A DNA stretch of 64,000 nt, taken from NCBI GenBank assembly GCA_016185755.1, contig JACPMX010000015.1, positions 19,496 to 83,495 on the forward strand. Direction: 5' to 3'. Positions 18,091 to 27,820 of this stretch are shown piece after piece; position 1 is the stretch's first letter; each line of letters opens with the position of its first letter. The position numbers and the translations under genes were made by a program. Source of the DNA: Candidatus Woesearchaeota archaeon (lineage in GTDB: Archaea > Nanobdellota > Nanobdellia > Woesearchaeales > GW2011-AR4). The notes under the pieces were generated by a model, which ran no database searches, was not told the origin of the DNA, and saw only the letters and a program-made list of their open reading frames with translations.

Positions 18091-21000
18091 ATGAGGAAGA
18101 AATCAATTGATATGATTGCTGTGTTCATTTTGCAGCTGGTGATCTCGCTGCCGCTCTACACTGCAAGCGTCTACGGGCTTGAGATATCGAATGTAAGGGT
18201 TGCAAAAGTGTCTTCAAATTCAGCCACGATAGAATGGAGCACTGACAACATGTCAAATGGAAGGGTAAGGTACGGAAAGACAACTGCCCTCGGCTTTACC
18301 GAAAGGCACGACAATTTTATAGGAAACCACACTGTTGCAGTTTTCAACGGGATAGACAGCGACACGAATTATTTCTTTGCAGTCGAGTCAACAGATTTGG
18401 CAGGAAACAGTGCAGTGGACAACAACTCAAACAGCTTTTATGCATTCAGGACAGCTGATATAACCCCCCCTTCCCAAGTCATGGGCTTGGCGCTTGTTTC
18501 GGCAGCATCAAATTCCATAGCCATCTCATGGACCGGCCTGAATATAAACGATTTAAGCCGCTATATAGTCTACAGGAACAGGATTCCAGTTGCAAATTCG
18601 ACATCAAGCAGCTTTAATGACACCGGCTTGAGCCCAGGCACGGAGTTCAACTACAAGGTTTCAGCTGCCGACAGCAGCGGCAATGAAGGCCCGCAGTCAG
18701 ACACTTTGATAGCATCCACTTTGGGCGTTGACTCAACAGCTCCTGTGATAAGCGGCATAGACATTATTGCAGTAACCGACACTACTGCCAGGGTTACATG
18801 GCTTACAAGCGAGAACTCAACTTCCACAGTGCTTTACGGCATAAACAATACTGACAGGATTAAAAGCTCTTCTGATTTTGAGTCAAACCACACCGTAGTC
18901 ATAGACGGCCTTGTAAAAAATGCAAATCATGTATTTGCCGTAAAGTCATGCGACCCCTCAAATAATTGCGCAAACTCTTCTATGCAGAATTTCACAGCGG
19001 GAAAAGATACAAAAGCGCCTTTCATAAACCTGAACCTGTCGAGGTTTGTAAACCGGAGAGTTATAGACATTGTCGGCACCACAGAGCCGTTTTCCTCGGT
19101 CACTCTTTTCGTCAATAACATGAACTCCCCTAAAAGAAGCCTTGGCAATAATGAAGTTGGGGCGTCAGGAAAATTTGCATTCAGCCAGATACAGCTTGAG
19201 CAGGAAAATGTGATAAAAATTGTCATGGTTGACAAGTCGGGAAACAAAAACCAGAAAATCTTTGAAGTCGGAATAGACACAGAAGATCCGATAGTCCAGC
19301 TGAAGGAAATTCCGCAGCTTACTTCAAGCTCTCAGCTGCTGGTAAGCGGCTCTGTAAACGAGCCTGTTACAATAAAGGTCTTCGCCGAGACAAATGTCAA
19401 CGAGTCATCAAACCCTCCAAAAATAACAGGATTGAATGCGACAAAAATCGGCCAGAACTCTGCTGAGATTCGATGGGACGAGATTAAGGACAAGGACTTC
19501 AGCCATTATGTAGTTTACCGCGAGGATGCAAGCCCGATTGCAATAACAAAGCCCTCTAATTTCAACCTTTACATTGATGCGCTTGTTGACAGCGGGAAAA
19601 GCTACACCTACCAGGTTTCTGCCGTAAATATATTCGGCAGGGAAGGCCCTAAATCCGACCCATTGGCTGTGCAAATTCCAAAAGGCGGCGCAATTTTGAA
19701 TTTAAAGCCCGCAGAAGTTGACATTTTTGAAGACTTCAGGAAGCCCTTGCTGTTGGCAAATTCAACCGGCAGCTTCAATTTTACAGTTAAATTAAGCAGG
19801 GGAGACGGTAATTATAAGATAAAGATTATTTTTGAGGACAGGGCGGAAAACAGCGTGATAATAGATAAAAGCGTGACCTTGGATACAAAAAAGCCGGAAA
19901 TAAAAATATTAAGCCCTCCGAGCGGGGCATTGGTATTTGAGAATGTAGCAAACGAGATAGACATAACCGGCCAGACCAAGCCCAATGCGCGCGTTCATCT
20001 GTTTATTGACAGGACTCCTTTCAGCTTCTACAATGATACATTTGAAGTAAGCGGGCTTCCAAATGAAGTCCAGGATATTGATGAGACAAAGCTTGACGCA
20101 AAATGCCGCTCATCCCTCGGCTCTACATCTTTTTGCAGGACAGGAGCTGATTTTTCTGTCGATGCAGATGCAAACGGCAATTTCAAGTTTGAAAGGGTGG
20201 ATTTGACAGCCGGAATTTTCCCCCCTGGCAGCAGTGCCCTTAGAATAAGTGAAGTTCCTGTGTCTGACTTCAGGGATTTCCAGCTCAATCCTGAAGGCCA
20301 GCAGTCAAAAAAGGCTACGCTTGTCTTAATTGCAACAGACAAAACCGGCAAAAGAGGCGTTGCCACTCAAACAATAAGGATTGGCACCTGCTGGAGCGGC
20401 AACCAAAGCTGGGATATAATTCCGCTAACCCAGCACCAAAGCCCGCCTTCCGGCCTAAGCACGGAAAGGCTTGCGGAAGGCACGGAAACGCTTTACTTTT
20501 TCTTTAATTATTCCTATATCGGGAGAGGCACATCGCCCATAATAAATGGAATAACAATAAGCAAGGCCTGCGGCACAAGAGAGGTTCTTGACCCAAGATT
20601 CAACATAAGCTGCCAGGTGATGCCAAGCGGCGTGCCGACACAGCTGATAAAGAAAAGCATCAACCCGGCAGAAAACAGAGTTTCCTATTCAGCTGCGCAG
20701 CTCAGCAGATTCCCAGGAATGGAAAGATTTTTGGAGGATGACTGGAAAAGCTTCTTCAAGTCGCTCAACAAGGAGATGACATTCCCTCTTTTGGTCAGGA
20801 TAAATTACAAGCATGACACAAACAATGACGGAACTCTTGAATCAGAAACACAGACAATCTGCGAGCAGGTAAGCTACACGGTTGACAACACGATCATTGA
20901 CCCGCGCAAGGTGCTGCCTGACTGGCTGCTTTTTGATTTTGTGGATTTCCTGCAGGAATCGATAAAAACCCTTACCGATGCGCAGGAGAAGCTGAATAAA

Positions 21001-24000
21001 TTGATTGATTATGTCACAATCGGGTGCTTCACTTCCGGAGGAGCTTATTTCGGGCTGCAGGTTTACAGGAGATGGACTTCATTCTGGGAAGAGAAGGCAT
21101 ATGCCGGCATCAAGACAGTCGAAAAATTATCCGAGATGTTTGGCATGGGAAAGCTCAAGCTCAATCCTGAGAAGAAGGAAAATGAAGATGAGTGCCAGGC
21201 TGTGATAAACAGCATAGTGAAGGCAAAAAAAGAATTCAAGCTCAAGTATGTTAATGACATTGACCTGAAAAAATGCTTCCCTGCTACATCTTCTGCATGG
21301 GATTTGGAGGCAAAAACCTGGGAGCTTATGAGGTACAGCTGCGACAGGATTTTTGGCCACTCATCACCTTCAAAATGGACGGAATCAAGGAATGATGATG
21401 AATTAACGAGAAAGATAGAGAGCATTGAGGGATGCGAAGGCGATGGAAGCATCACAGGTCAGCCGCTGGATGCCATGAACTGCGCGGAATTCGCGAGAAG
21501 ATATCCAAGATACAGCAATGCTGCCCAGCTTGGCGCTGACAAGAAGTGCATCTTGTTAAAAGCAAAAACAGCTTCTGGCAGGGTTGGGGACTTTGTTTTT
21601 ACTGTCGGTGACTTAATTTCGGATTCTGAGCAGCTCTACAGGCTGGACCATATCCAGCGGCTGGGAGAATTTTCCAGTGAAACCTTTTATGCAGTGAAAA
21701 GCCAGGTAAGCGAGTTTAAGTATATAACTGCCAAGTCAAAAAGCTGCGAGGAAGAATGCCAAATGAGCAATAAGGGAAAAGTGTCGACTCTTGACCATAA
21801 AACAAAAACTATAAAATTGGTAGAGGGTACAAACGGACAAGGCTCTGCTGCAACTTGCATGACAACCCAGGACTGCACATCCCTGAATGCAAAAGATCCA
21901 AATAATCCATTCAAGCTTCAGGGAAAAGAAGTCAAATACGCACGCAGCGCGGGCTTTACAAGCGACTGCTTTTACAACCCGGACAAGGCAGAGCTTAACA
22001 ACCCAATTGTTGTCAGCAATAATCCTGCCCAAAGCGTGGGATGCTGCTGCATAAGCACACAGGATGAAAAAGGCCAGCCGACAAATTATTACCAGCCCGG
22101 TGATGTCGACCCAAGCGACCCGGCCAAAAAAGTGCACGAGTCCAGAACAAAGCCCGGAGAACCGCCGCAGCCCCAGCCAAATGATGAAAAAGGCTTCACA
22201 GACATGAAGTGGAGCTACAGGTATTCCAAAGAAAGGTTCCAGGCAATTTCAAATGAAAAGATACGCAGCCAATACCATCCGCACAGGTATATAGAAGACA
22301 GGGATTTCCCGGCATGCTTTGGCATGGACCACCTTTTCTACAGTGCATTGGGCGAGAAGGAAAAAGCTTTGATGCTAGATCCTGCCAAAGACTATGTTGT
22401 GGCAACGTTCCAGTGTGCGCACCTTGTAGGAATAAGCCAGAGGCTGCAGTTCATAAAGAATTTGATGGCTTCATTGTCAACTTGCCTGATACAGGTCAGG
22501 ACAACCGGCAGGGGAGATGCCGGGGCATGCAAGGAGCTTTTCACACAATACCTGTGCAATTCATTATGGCAGGTCATCAACTTCGTTACATCAAAAGGAT
22601 GCGCTGCAGCAGAGTCTGCAAGCGATCCTAATTACCAGTTGGATGACATGATAGAGCGGGTTAAAGCCGGGGCCAAATCCGTCTCTGATGCTGCAACCGA
22701 TGTCCAAAGCACAATCTCGCAGGAATACGGCAATGCAAAGCTTAACGAATTGCTTGGCAGCGGGGAAGAAAGCATTGCAAGGAAAGTTTGCTTGGCTGCA
22801 TTCGGCTATGACTGGGAGCTGAATGTAAGGAATCTGATTGATGCTGCATACACTCAGCCATTTGCAACCCTTGTCCAGCCGATAACCCGCTCAAGGGAAT
22901 TTTTGACAATAAACCCTGTTGACCTGAAGCCGAAATACGAGTACAGGGCATCTTGGCTCATTAATCCGGGCTGCGAATTTGAAAGATACGATGTGGAGCT
23001 TGCATGCGTAGGAAGAAAACAGCTTGACTTATACCCCAACCAGATTAATTGCGGCGCAATTGGAGCGCCTTCGGTCGCATCTGCATTTTCAATAGGGAGC
23101 ACTCCTGGAATAAACCAATGCGACTGCATTGGATTGCCTGACGAGAAGCGCAGGTCAGTATTTGTTGGTACGAGGCTGAGGCAGAATGTGTTGGAGGACA
23201 AGCCGGCATTCCACCAGGTCATTGATGATAATTACAGGTACGACCATCTTAAGTTTACCTTGAGGCCCGACAGGAAAATACCTGCCAATATAAAGCCAAA
23301 CTGCTTCCCTACAGGCTACGATGACGGGGTCTTTTACGTTCCATTGATAGACAAGACTGCAAAGGATGTTTTTGACTGCAGGATAGACCCGTTGTCAGGC
23401 TCTGTAACACCATGTTGCAGCACTGACCAAACCACAGGCTCAATTTCATGCGGCTCGGGAGATGCATTTGCCTCAAAAAAAGGCACAGCGGAATTTATAG
23501 ACATAAGCGTTAACGGCAACAACGCCTTGGGAGGCCGGGAGGATCTGACATTTTTTGCAGGGGAAACATTGAAAGTCGACACTACTGTAAGAAGCGTAGG
23601 CCAAAACAAATGCCTCAGGCTGACAATTGACGGCCAGCAGCAGGTTGATGAGGTGTTTGAAGGAATACAGCAGTACACACTGCAGGTGCAGCCGACATTC
23701 GGCAGGACTGAAATATCGGAGCCTGCAGGAATCAAGGTCCAGAAAATAAATCTCCTGAATCAAAAAGATGTTTTCATCAACCTGGGATTCTGGGACGCTG
23801 ACAATAACCTGTTCTTTTTTGACGATGAAGACCAGATATATATAGGCAATAAAAACGAGAACAGGAAAAAAATAAGTGAAATAAAAAATTCGCCAAGCGG
23901 AAAAATGACATTCAAGGACGGCCCTGCTGATGTGGAAGTTTCTGTTGTGAACCAGCAGATTGTAATAAGCAAGGAGAATGCCGAAATTGTTATTGTGTCG

Positions 24001-24702
24001 GTAGAGGCGCAAAGAAACACAAACACAGGAGAGACAATTAAAGACCCTCCAAATAGCGGATTGACGTTTGTCCAGGGCACGATAAGGATATCGCAGCCGA
24101 CAGATGCAACTGCAGCGATACAGCCGCAGGCTTCCCAGTCGAAAAATTTGGTGATCGGGCTGTACCATACAAGCGATGATCCGAATGTCTTTGGGATAAG
24201 CTCATGCAATTTCAACGACCCGGTCATTACATCGACAGGGGCAAGGCAGGAAAGGCCCATAAGGGTAAACATAGACCAAAAAATATCTGCATCTCCGTTG
24301 CAGGGGCCGATAGTAAGCGGGCCTGCCACAAGGGCAATGCTTCCGTTCAAGAAGGAGAACATAATCATAGCTGCAACAATAACCCACAGCGACGGCGTGG
24401 AAACACCCGAGCTTGACTGCAAGAGCCCTGACGCCCAGGCTTTCAAGGTTCCCGGCAATTTCAGGGGCAGCGCCAGCTACGAGTTCTATGTAAATCCAAG
24501 CGAAATAAATTTTGCCGGAGGGTATTCCTGCACGCTTAATGCAAGAAGCGCAAACAAGCAGGCAAGGGTCAACTCAATCCCTGTAAAGTTCGAGGTGCAG
24601 TGCGGCGGCGATAACAATGTATACGGCACATGCGACAAGGATGCAAAATGCAAATCAGGCAGCATTGAAATAACGGGATTAAACTGCTTTGCGAAATCCT
24701 AG
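18091..24702 (+). CDS. Giant secreted FN3/Ig-repeat surface protein with helical Cys-rich module
   Basis: A 2203-aa protein. Residues 1-30 are a signal peptide (IDMIAVFILQLVISLPLYT), similar to that of the 1027-aa operon 1 protein (LPLYTASVYG versus IPFYTTVVYA). Fibronectin type III-like domains occupy about residues 31-310 and 430-530 (TTARVTWLTSENS, SAEIRWDEIKDKDF), alternating with Ig-like domains to about 770. From about 980 to 1600 the protein is helical and Cys-rich, with a weak hydrophobic segment (VTIGCFTSGGAYFGLQV). It includes the DP..YVVAT..C..VGI...L...I...CL core also seen in the operon 1 protein. The C-terminal third returns to beta domains. Adhesion or assembly of a surface structure is inferred only from architecture. 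Confidence 0.72.
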   Translation: MRKKSIDMIAVFILQLVISLPLYTASVYGLEISNVRVAKVSSNSATIEWSTDNMSNGRVRYGKTTALGFTERHDNFIGNHTVAVFNGIDSDTNYFFAVESTDLAGNSAVDNNSNSFYAFRTADITPPSQVMGLALVSAASNSIAISWTGLNINDLSRYIVYRNRIPVANSTSSSFNDTGLSPGTEFNYKVSAADSSGNEGPQSDTLIASTLGVDSTAPVISGIDIIAVTDTTARVTWLTSENSTSTVLYGINNTDRIKSSSDFESNHTVVIDGLVKNANHVFAVKSCDPSNNCANSSMQNFTAGKDTKAPFINLNLSRFVNRRVIDIVGTTEPFSSVTLFVNNMNSPKRSLGNNEVGASGKFAFSQIQLEQENVIKIVMVDKSGNKNQKIFEVGIDTEDPIVQLKEIPQLTSSSQLLVSGSVNEPVTIKVFAETNVNESSNPPKITGLNATKIGQNSAEIRWDEIKDKDFSHYVVYREDASPIAITKPSNFNLYIDALVDSGKSYTYQVSAVNIFGREGPKSDPLAVQIPKGGAILNLKPAEVDIFEDFRKPLLLANSTGSFNFTVKLSRGDGNYKIKIIFEDRAENSVIIDKSVTLDTKKPEIKILSPPSGALVFENVANEIDITGQTKPNARVHLFIDRTPFSFYNDTFEVSGLPNEVQDIDETKLDAKCRSSLGSTSFCRTGADFSVDADANGNFKFERVDLTAGIFPPGSSALRISEVPVSDFRDFQLNPEGQQSKKATLVLIATDKTGKRGVATQTIRIGTCWSGNQSWDIIPLTQHQSPPSGLSTERLAEGTETLYFFFNYSYIGRGTSPIINGITISKACGTREVLDPRFNISCQVMPSGVPTQLIKKSINPAENRVSYSAAQLSRFPGMERFLEDDWKSFFKSLNKEMTFPLLVRINYKHDTNNDGTLESETQTICEQVSYTVDNTIIDPRKVLPDWLLFDFVDFLQESIKTLTDAQEKLNKLIDYVTIGCFTSGGAYFGLQVYRRWTSFWEEKAYAGIKTVEKLSEMFGMGKLKLNPEKKENEDECQAVINSIVKAKKEFKLKYVNDIDLKKCFPATSSAWDLEAKTWELMRYSCDRIFGHSSPSKWTESRNDDELTRKIESIEGCEGDGSITGQPLDAMNCAEFARRYPRYSNAAQLGADKKCILLKAKTASGRVGDFVFTVGDLISDSEQLYRLDHIQRLGEFSSETFYAVKSQVSEFKYITAKSKSCEEECQMSNKGKVSTLDHKTKTIKLVEGTNGQGSAATCMTTQDCTSLNAKDPNNPFKLQGKEVKYARSAGFTSDCFYNPDKAELNNPIVVSNNPAQSVGCCCISTQDEKGQPTNYYQPGDVDPSDPAKKVHESRTKPGEPPQPQPNDEKGFTDMKWSYRYSKERFQAISNEKIRSQYHPHRYIEDRDFPACFGMDHLFYSALGEKEKALMLDPAKDYVVATFQCAHLVGISQRLQFIKNLMASLSTCLIQVRTTGRGDAGACKELFTQYLCNSLWQVINFVTSKGCAAAESASDPNYQLDDMIERVKAGAKSVSDAATDVQSTISQEYGNAKLNELLGSGEESIARKVCLAAFGYDWELNVRNLIDAAYTQPFATLVQPITRSREFLTINPVDLKPKYEYRASWLINPGCEFERYDVELACVGRKQLDLYPNQINCGAIGAPSVASAFSIGSTPGINQCDCIGLPDEKRRSVFVGTRLRQNVLEDKPAFHQVIDDNYRYDHLKFTLRPDRKIPANIKPNCFPTGYDDGVFYVPLIDKTAKDVFDCRIDPLSGSVTPCCSTDQTTGSISCGSGDAFASKKGTAEFIDISVNGNNALGGREDLTFFAGETLKVDTTVRSVGQNKCLRLTIDGQQQVDEVFEGIQQYTLQVQPTFGRTEISEPAGIKVQKINLLNQKDVFINLGFWDADNNLFFFDDEDQIYIGNKNENRKKISEIKNSPSGKMTFKDGPADVEVSVVNQQIVISKENAEIVIVSVEAQRNTNTGETIKDPPNSGLTFVQGTIRISQPTDATAAIQPQASQSKNLVIGLYHTSDDPNVFGISSCNFNDPVITSTGARQERPIRVNIDQKISASPLQGPIVSGPATRAMLPFKKENIIIAATITHSDGVETPELDCKSPDAQAFKVPGNFRGSASYEFYVNPSEINFAGGYSCTLNARSANKQARVNSIPVKFEVQCGGDNNVYGTCDKDAKCKSGSIEITGLNCFAKS

Positions 24703-24712
24703 AATCCTTAAA

Positions 24713-25552
24713 ATGCAAAAAAATATTATTTTTACCTCAATTAAAGAATCACTTTCATCAATCTGGAGAAATAAATTCATGTTTTTTTTGCTTTTTTCTT
24801 TGCAAATCTTGTTTTTAGTTTTATTCCTTGTCATAAATTACACTTACCAGGCAAGAATGCTAGAGAGCGCAATGGCCATAACAGAATATTTAAACCGGCA
24901 GAATCTTGATGATGCTTCAGTCACCTCAAGCATGCTTCAGGAAAAGGAAATTCTTGGCGATGACCCATTGATGATAAGCAGGAACTTCAATGAAATAGTA
25001 GGGAATTTCAGGGTTTATCTGGCTCTTATTTTTATTTTATTTGCTGCATTTGCCTCTTTTGCATGGTCTATGACCCACAGGATAACCAACAATAGCAGCC
25101 TGAGAAAAACACTAAAAATTTTTTTCAAGATTTTTGTTGTGTCATTCATTTACCTTGGCTTGATTTTCGCTTTTTTATTTTCCATCATAAACTTTTCATT
25201 CACTGAAATTGCAGCAGAAGGCCAGAAGCTGCTTATGAAGTATATTATTTTCCTGGCTGTTTCAATTGCCCTTCTCTACTTCATGTTTATCTCGCTTTCA
25301 TTGATAGGCAGCACTCGGCTGGGCAATATAGTGCAGAAAACCCTGAGCATAGGCATCAGGAAAGCCCATTACGTCTTTGCATCATATCTTATTGGGATGC
25401 TGATGCTTGCAGCTTCGGCTGTCCTCCTGTATTATTTCATGGAAAAAAACATGCTTTTGCTGCTGCTTTCCCTGGCCTTAATGGTTTTTGCATTTGTATT
25501 CCAGAGAATATTCATGGTCAATATGATTAGAAAATTAGAGTTAGAGTCCTGA
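24713..25552 (+). CDS. Polytopic membrane protein closing operon 2
   Basis: A 279-aa membrane protein with about six hydrophobic segments (FMFFLLFSLQILFLVLFLV, FRVYLALIFILFAAFASFA, FVVSFIYLGLIFAFLF and others). Its order of segments and place after a giant surface protein match the 251-aa last gene of operon 1. The second-loop LRKTLKIFFKIFV aligns with the corresponding basic linker there. An in-frame ATG at 24689 overlaps the upstream gene; ATG 24713 was preferred, 10 bases after that stop. The stop abuts the stop of the convergent gene at 25553. Function unknown. Confidence 0.65.
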   Translation: MQKNIIFTSIKESLSSIWRNKFMFFLLFSLQILFLVLFLVINYTYQARMLESAMAITEYLNRQNLDDASVTSSMLQEKEILGDDPLMISRNFNEIVGNFRVYLALIFILFAAFASFAWSMTHRITNNSSLRKTLKIFFKIFVVSFIYLGLIFAFLFSIINFSFTEIAAEGQKLLMKYIIFLAVSIALLYFMFISLSLIGSTRLGNIVQKTLSIGIRKAHYVFASYLIGMLMLAASAVLLYYFMEKNMLLLLLSLALMVFAFVFQRIFMVNMIRKLELES

Positions 25553-26785
25553 CTATTCAGCCGCTTCTGCAATGGCTTCTTTTGTAGCAGGCTTTTCTCT
25601 TTGGCCTTCATCTGCAATTCTTTCAAGCCTTGACATAGGCTTTGATTCAGGCTCTGCCTCAATCTGCGCCATTCTTCCTTCAACATATTCGGCAACAGCT
25701 TCCCCTTCCAAGCCTTTCTCCATTGCATCCATTTCAAGCATTAATTTAAGGGATGTTTTATCACGGGAATAAAGGCCCCTGTACCTTTCCTCTGTAGTGT
25801 TCCTGTCATTTAATTTAATCCTGGCCTGCGCTTTTAGCTTTGCCGATTGCTTCCCATACCACGGGTTTCTTGGGTCTCCTCCTTCAGCACCCTTCGCCAG
25901 TCTTGAAAATGCCCTGTAGACCGAGTCTTTTGTAACCTCTTCTTCAGCAATGAACCCGTCTTCGCTGCTGAACCTGTCAAACGATTTTCTGTTTATGTGC
26001 TCCCCCTCTTCTGCCATTATGGTTTCTAGATAGGTTTTAACATCAACTCCCCAGCTTCTCGCGGCTTTTGCAATTGCATCATATGAATAGCCGGCCAGCA
26101 CAACAACTCTGCCGTCGCTCATTCTTGTCACTCCGTAAGTAGCTCCCTTGGGCAGATGGCCTGCCCCGATATAGCCTATATCTTCCAGGCTTCTCCCAGA
26201 TGATATGGCTTCCTGCGCCAAAGTTCTTGCGATGCTGGTTCCATAGTAACTAGTCAGATGCTGCCTTAAATTCTCAATTTCAGAAAGCCTTTTCCCGGTC
26301 TTGTTAAGATGAGTTTCTGAAATGTATAAATCAGATGAAAATTTAGAAATCCAAGGATCCCTTATGTCAAAATATGAAGGCATTTCCCTGAAGCTTGAAA
26401 CAACCCCGGAATGGATTGTCGTCTCAGGCAACTTGACATATTCAAAATGGCTTGGGCCGTATTTCTCTCCTGCAGCCTTCCAGCCTGCATAGCCCATTGT
26501 GCTGTCATTTTCAGCGCCGAAATTTCCATGCGCCTTAAGGTCATAGGCAGGCACGAAATGCAGCTTGTTTGATGTTCTCCTGACAGCAACCCCGTTTCCA
26601 TGGGAGTCGACAAACATGTGAGGCTGCGACGGCACGGAGTCATATGACCATGAAACTTCCGTGTTCTTCAGGCCCTGCATTGAAACGATGCTTTCAGGGG
26701 CAATTTTTGCAGGGGTAACTTTAACAAAAGAAGGCGGTGCAATGTACCTGTTCCTGCTTCCAATACGATAGCTTCCTAGCGGCAT
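25553..26785 (-). CDS. 410-aa orphan protein
   Basis: No family recognised. The protein is soluble, with no signal peptide or membrane segment. The first half is beta-rich and contains SYDSVPSQPHMFVDSHGNG and GAGHLPKGATYGVTRMSDG. In the middle, YLETIMAEEGEHINRKSF has an E-E-x-E-H cluster that could bind metal, but no complete HExxH is present. The C-terminal 140 residues are highly charged and helical (AQARIKLNDRNTTEERYRG). It is convergent with surface operon 2, sharing adjacent stop codons, and lies downstream of the 219-aa gene on the same strand. Confidence 0.6.
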   Translation of the reverse strand: MPLGSYRIGSRNRYIAPPSFVKVTPAKIAPESIVSMQGLKNTEVSWSYDSVPSQPHMFVDSHGNGVAVRRTSNKLHFVPAYDLKAHGNFGAENDSTMGYAGWKAAGEKYGPSHFEYVKLPETTIHSGVVSSFREMPSYFDIRDPWISKFSSDLYISETHLNKTGKRLSEIENLRQHLTSYYGTSIARTLAQEAISSGRSLEDIGYIGAGHLPKGATYGVTRMSDGRVVVLAGYSYDAIAKAARSWGVDVKTYLETIMAEEGEHINRKSFDRFSSEDGFIAEEEVTKDSVYRAFSRLAKGAEGGDPRNPWYGKQSAKLKAQARIKLNDRNTTEERYRGLYSRDKTSLKLMLEMDAMEKGLEGEAVAEYVEGRMAQIEAEPESKPMSRLERIADEGQREKPATKEAIAEAAE

Positions 26786-26850
26786 TTTTCTTTAGATTTG
26801 CATGTAAGAGAAGAAAATAAAATTAAAAAAAGACAAAAGAAAAATTAAGT

Positions 26851-27510
26851 TTATTGATGCGCGCCTGCTCCTGCATAAGCAGGTGTACCATGGCCTCCGC
26901 CAAAGTATTCCTTTAAACCAGATACATATTGTTTTATTTTTCCCCTTGAAAAAGCAGCTCTTGCTTTTTCTAATATATCATTGATTGAAGGGCCAACTGC
27001 TCTTAGCAAACCTTCTTGGTCTTTTGCACCTTTTATATCAGGTATTGCATCGTGGTTTCCTGATCCAGCAGCCATTTTGGCTGAAGAGCCTTTTTCACCA
27101 TCTAAATCGTTTCTAAGTATACTGTTTTGTGTGTTGCTGCCTGCATAAGCTGTTCCGCTTTGCACATACAAGCCAAGAACTGCATTTATTCCTGCTTGAG
27201 TTAGTATGCCGTTTGATATGAATCCTTCTGTTTCTAATGCACGCTTTATATCAATATCAGTTGGAGTGGTTTGGAGAGGATCCAAATGGTTTCCTGCAGC
27301 ATATGCTTTACCTTTTTCTGAAATATATCTAATAGCTGCCGGTATATCCAGTCCTTTCCCATCTTCTGCTTTAGGAATTTTATACTCTCTTAGCACATTC
27401 TCAAATTGGGCTGGAGTATTCAAAGAACTCTCAAGAATGCCGACTAATGCATCCAGCGTGCCAGGCACCCCATGTCCAGATTCAGTTCCATGCTTTGTTT
27501 CTGTGCTCAT
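26851..27510 (-). CDS. 219-aa orphan protein
   Basis: A soluble protein of unknown function starting MSTETKHGTESGHGVPG. The central part is helical with Ala/Gly-rich turns (GILTQAGINAVLGLYVQSG, NHDAIPDIKGAKDQEG). The tail is GGGHGTPAYAGAGAHQ, a His/Gly/Ala-rich end. Codon use is more AT-rich than in the surface genes. It is upstream of the 410-aa gene on the same strand with 65 nt between them, so they may form a pair. A TATA element lies near 27,700-27,716, about 190 nt from the start. Confidence 0.6.
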   Translation of the reverse strand: MSTETKHGTESGHGVPGTLDALVGILESSLNTPAQFENVLREYKIPKAEDGKGLDIPAAIRYISEKGKAYAAGNHLDPLQTTPTDIDIKRALETEGFISNGILTQAGINAVLGLYVQSGTAYAGSNTQNSILRNDLDGEKGSSAKMAAGSGNHDAIPDIKGAKDQEGLLRAVGPSINDILEKARAAFSRGKIKQYVSGLKEYFGGGHGTPAYAGAGAHQ

Positions 27511-27820
27511 TTTAATTTCCCCCTTTGTTTTGGTTATGATTTGTTTTTTTATATATTTTGTTGAAAATTTATATGATTTTATTGATTTGTTACTACTTCA
27601 TTATAACAACACTTCTATTTAAGCTTTTCGCTTCTGGAGCATACACATCTAAGCCACCTCCAAAAGAAGCTATTTGTTACTACTTATCAATAACTAAACT
27701 TATATATAAACCTTTCGTTTTTATATATGCTATCTATTTCCTTTCTATATAGTAAATATCTTACTTTAGCTTAAGGGCAAACATTTATAAATCAAATAGA
27801 TTTACGGAAAAAGGGTATTG
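27511..27820. promoter_or_regulatory. Divergent intergenic region with TATA elements and a 14-nt direct repeat
   Basis: About 310 nt of AT-rich DNA between divergent genes. Minus-strand CGAAAGGTTTATATATAAG near 27,698-27,716 and plus-strand CATTTATAAAT near 27,781-27,791 look like BRE/TATA promoters. ATTTGTTACTACTT occurs exactly at 27,585-27,598 and 27,672-27,685 and could be a protein-binding site. No gene is evident here. Confidence 0.5.

Noticed and set aside
23473..24458. Overlapping long minus-strand frames inside the 2203-aa gene
   Set aside because: Two different frames are open in the same place, as expected for antisense shadows of a long gene with few TTA/CTA/TCA codons.
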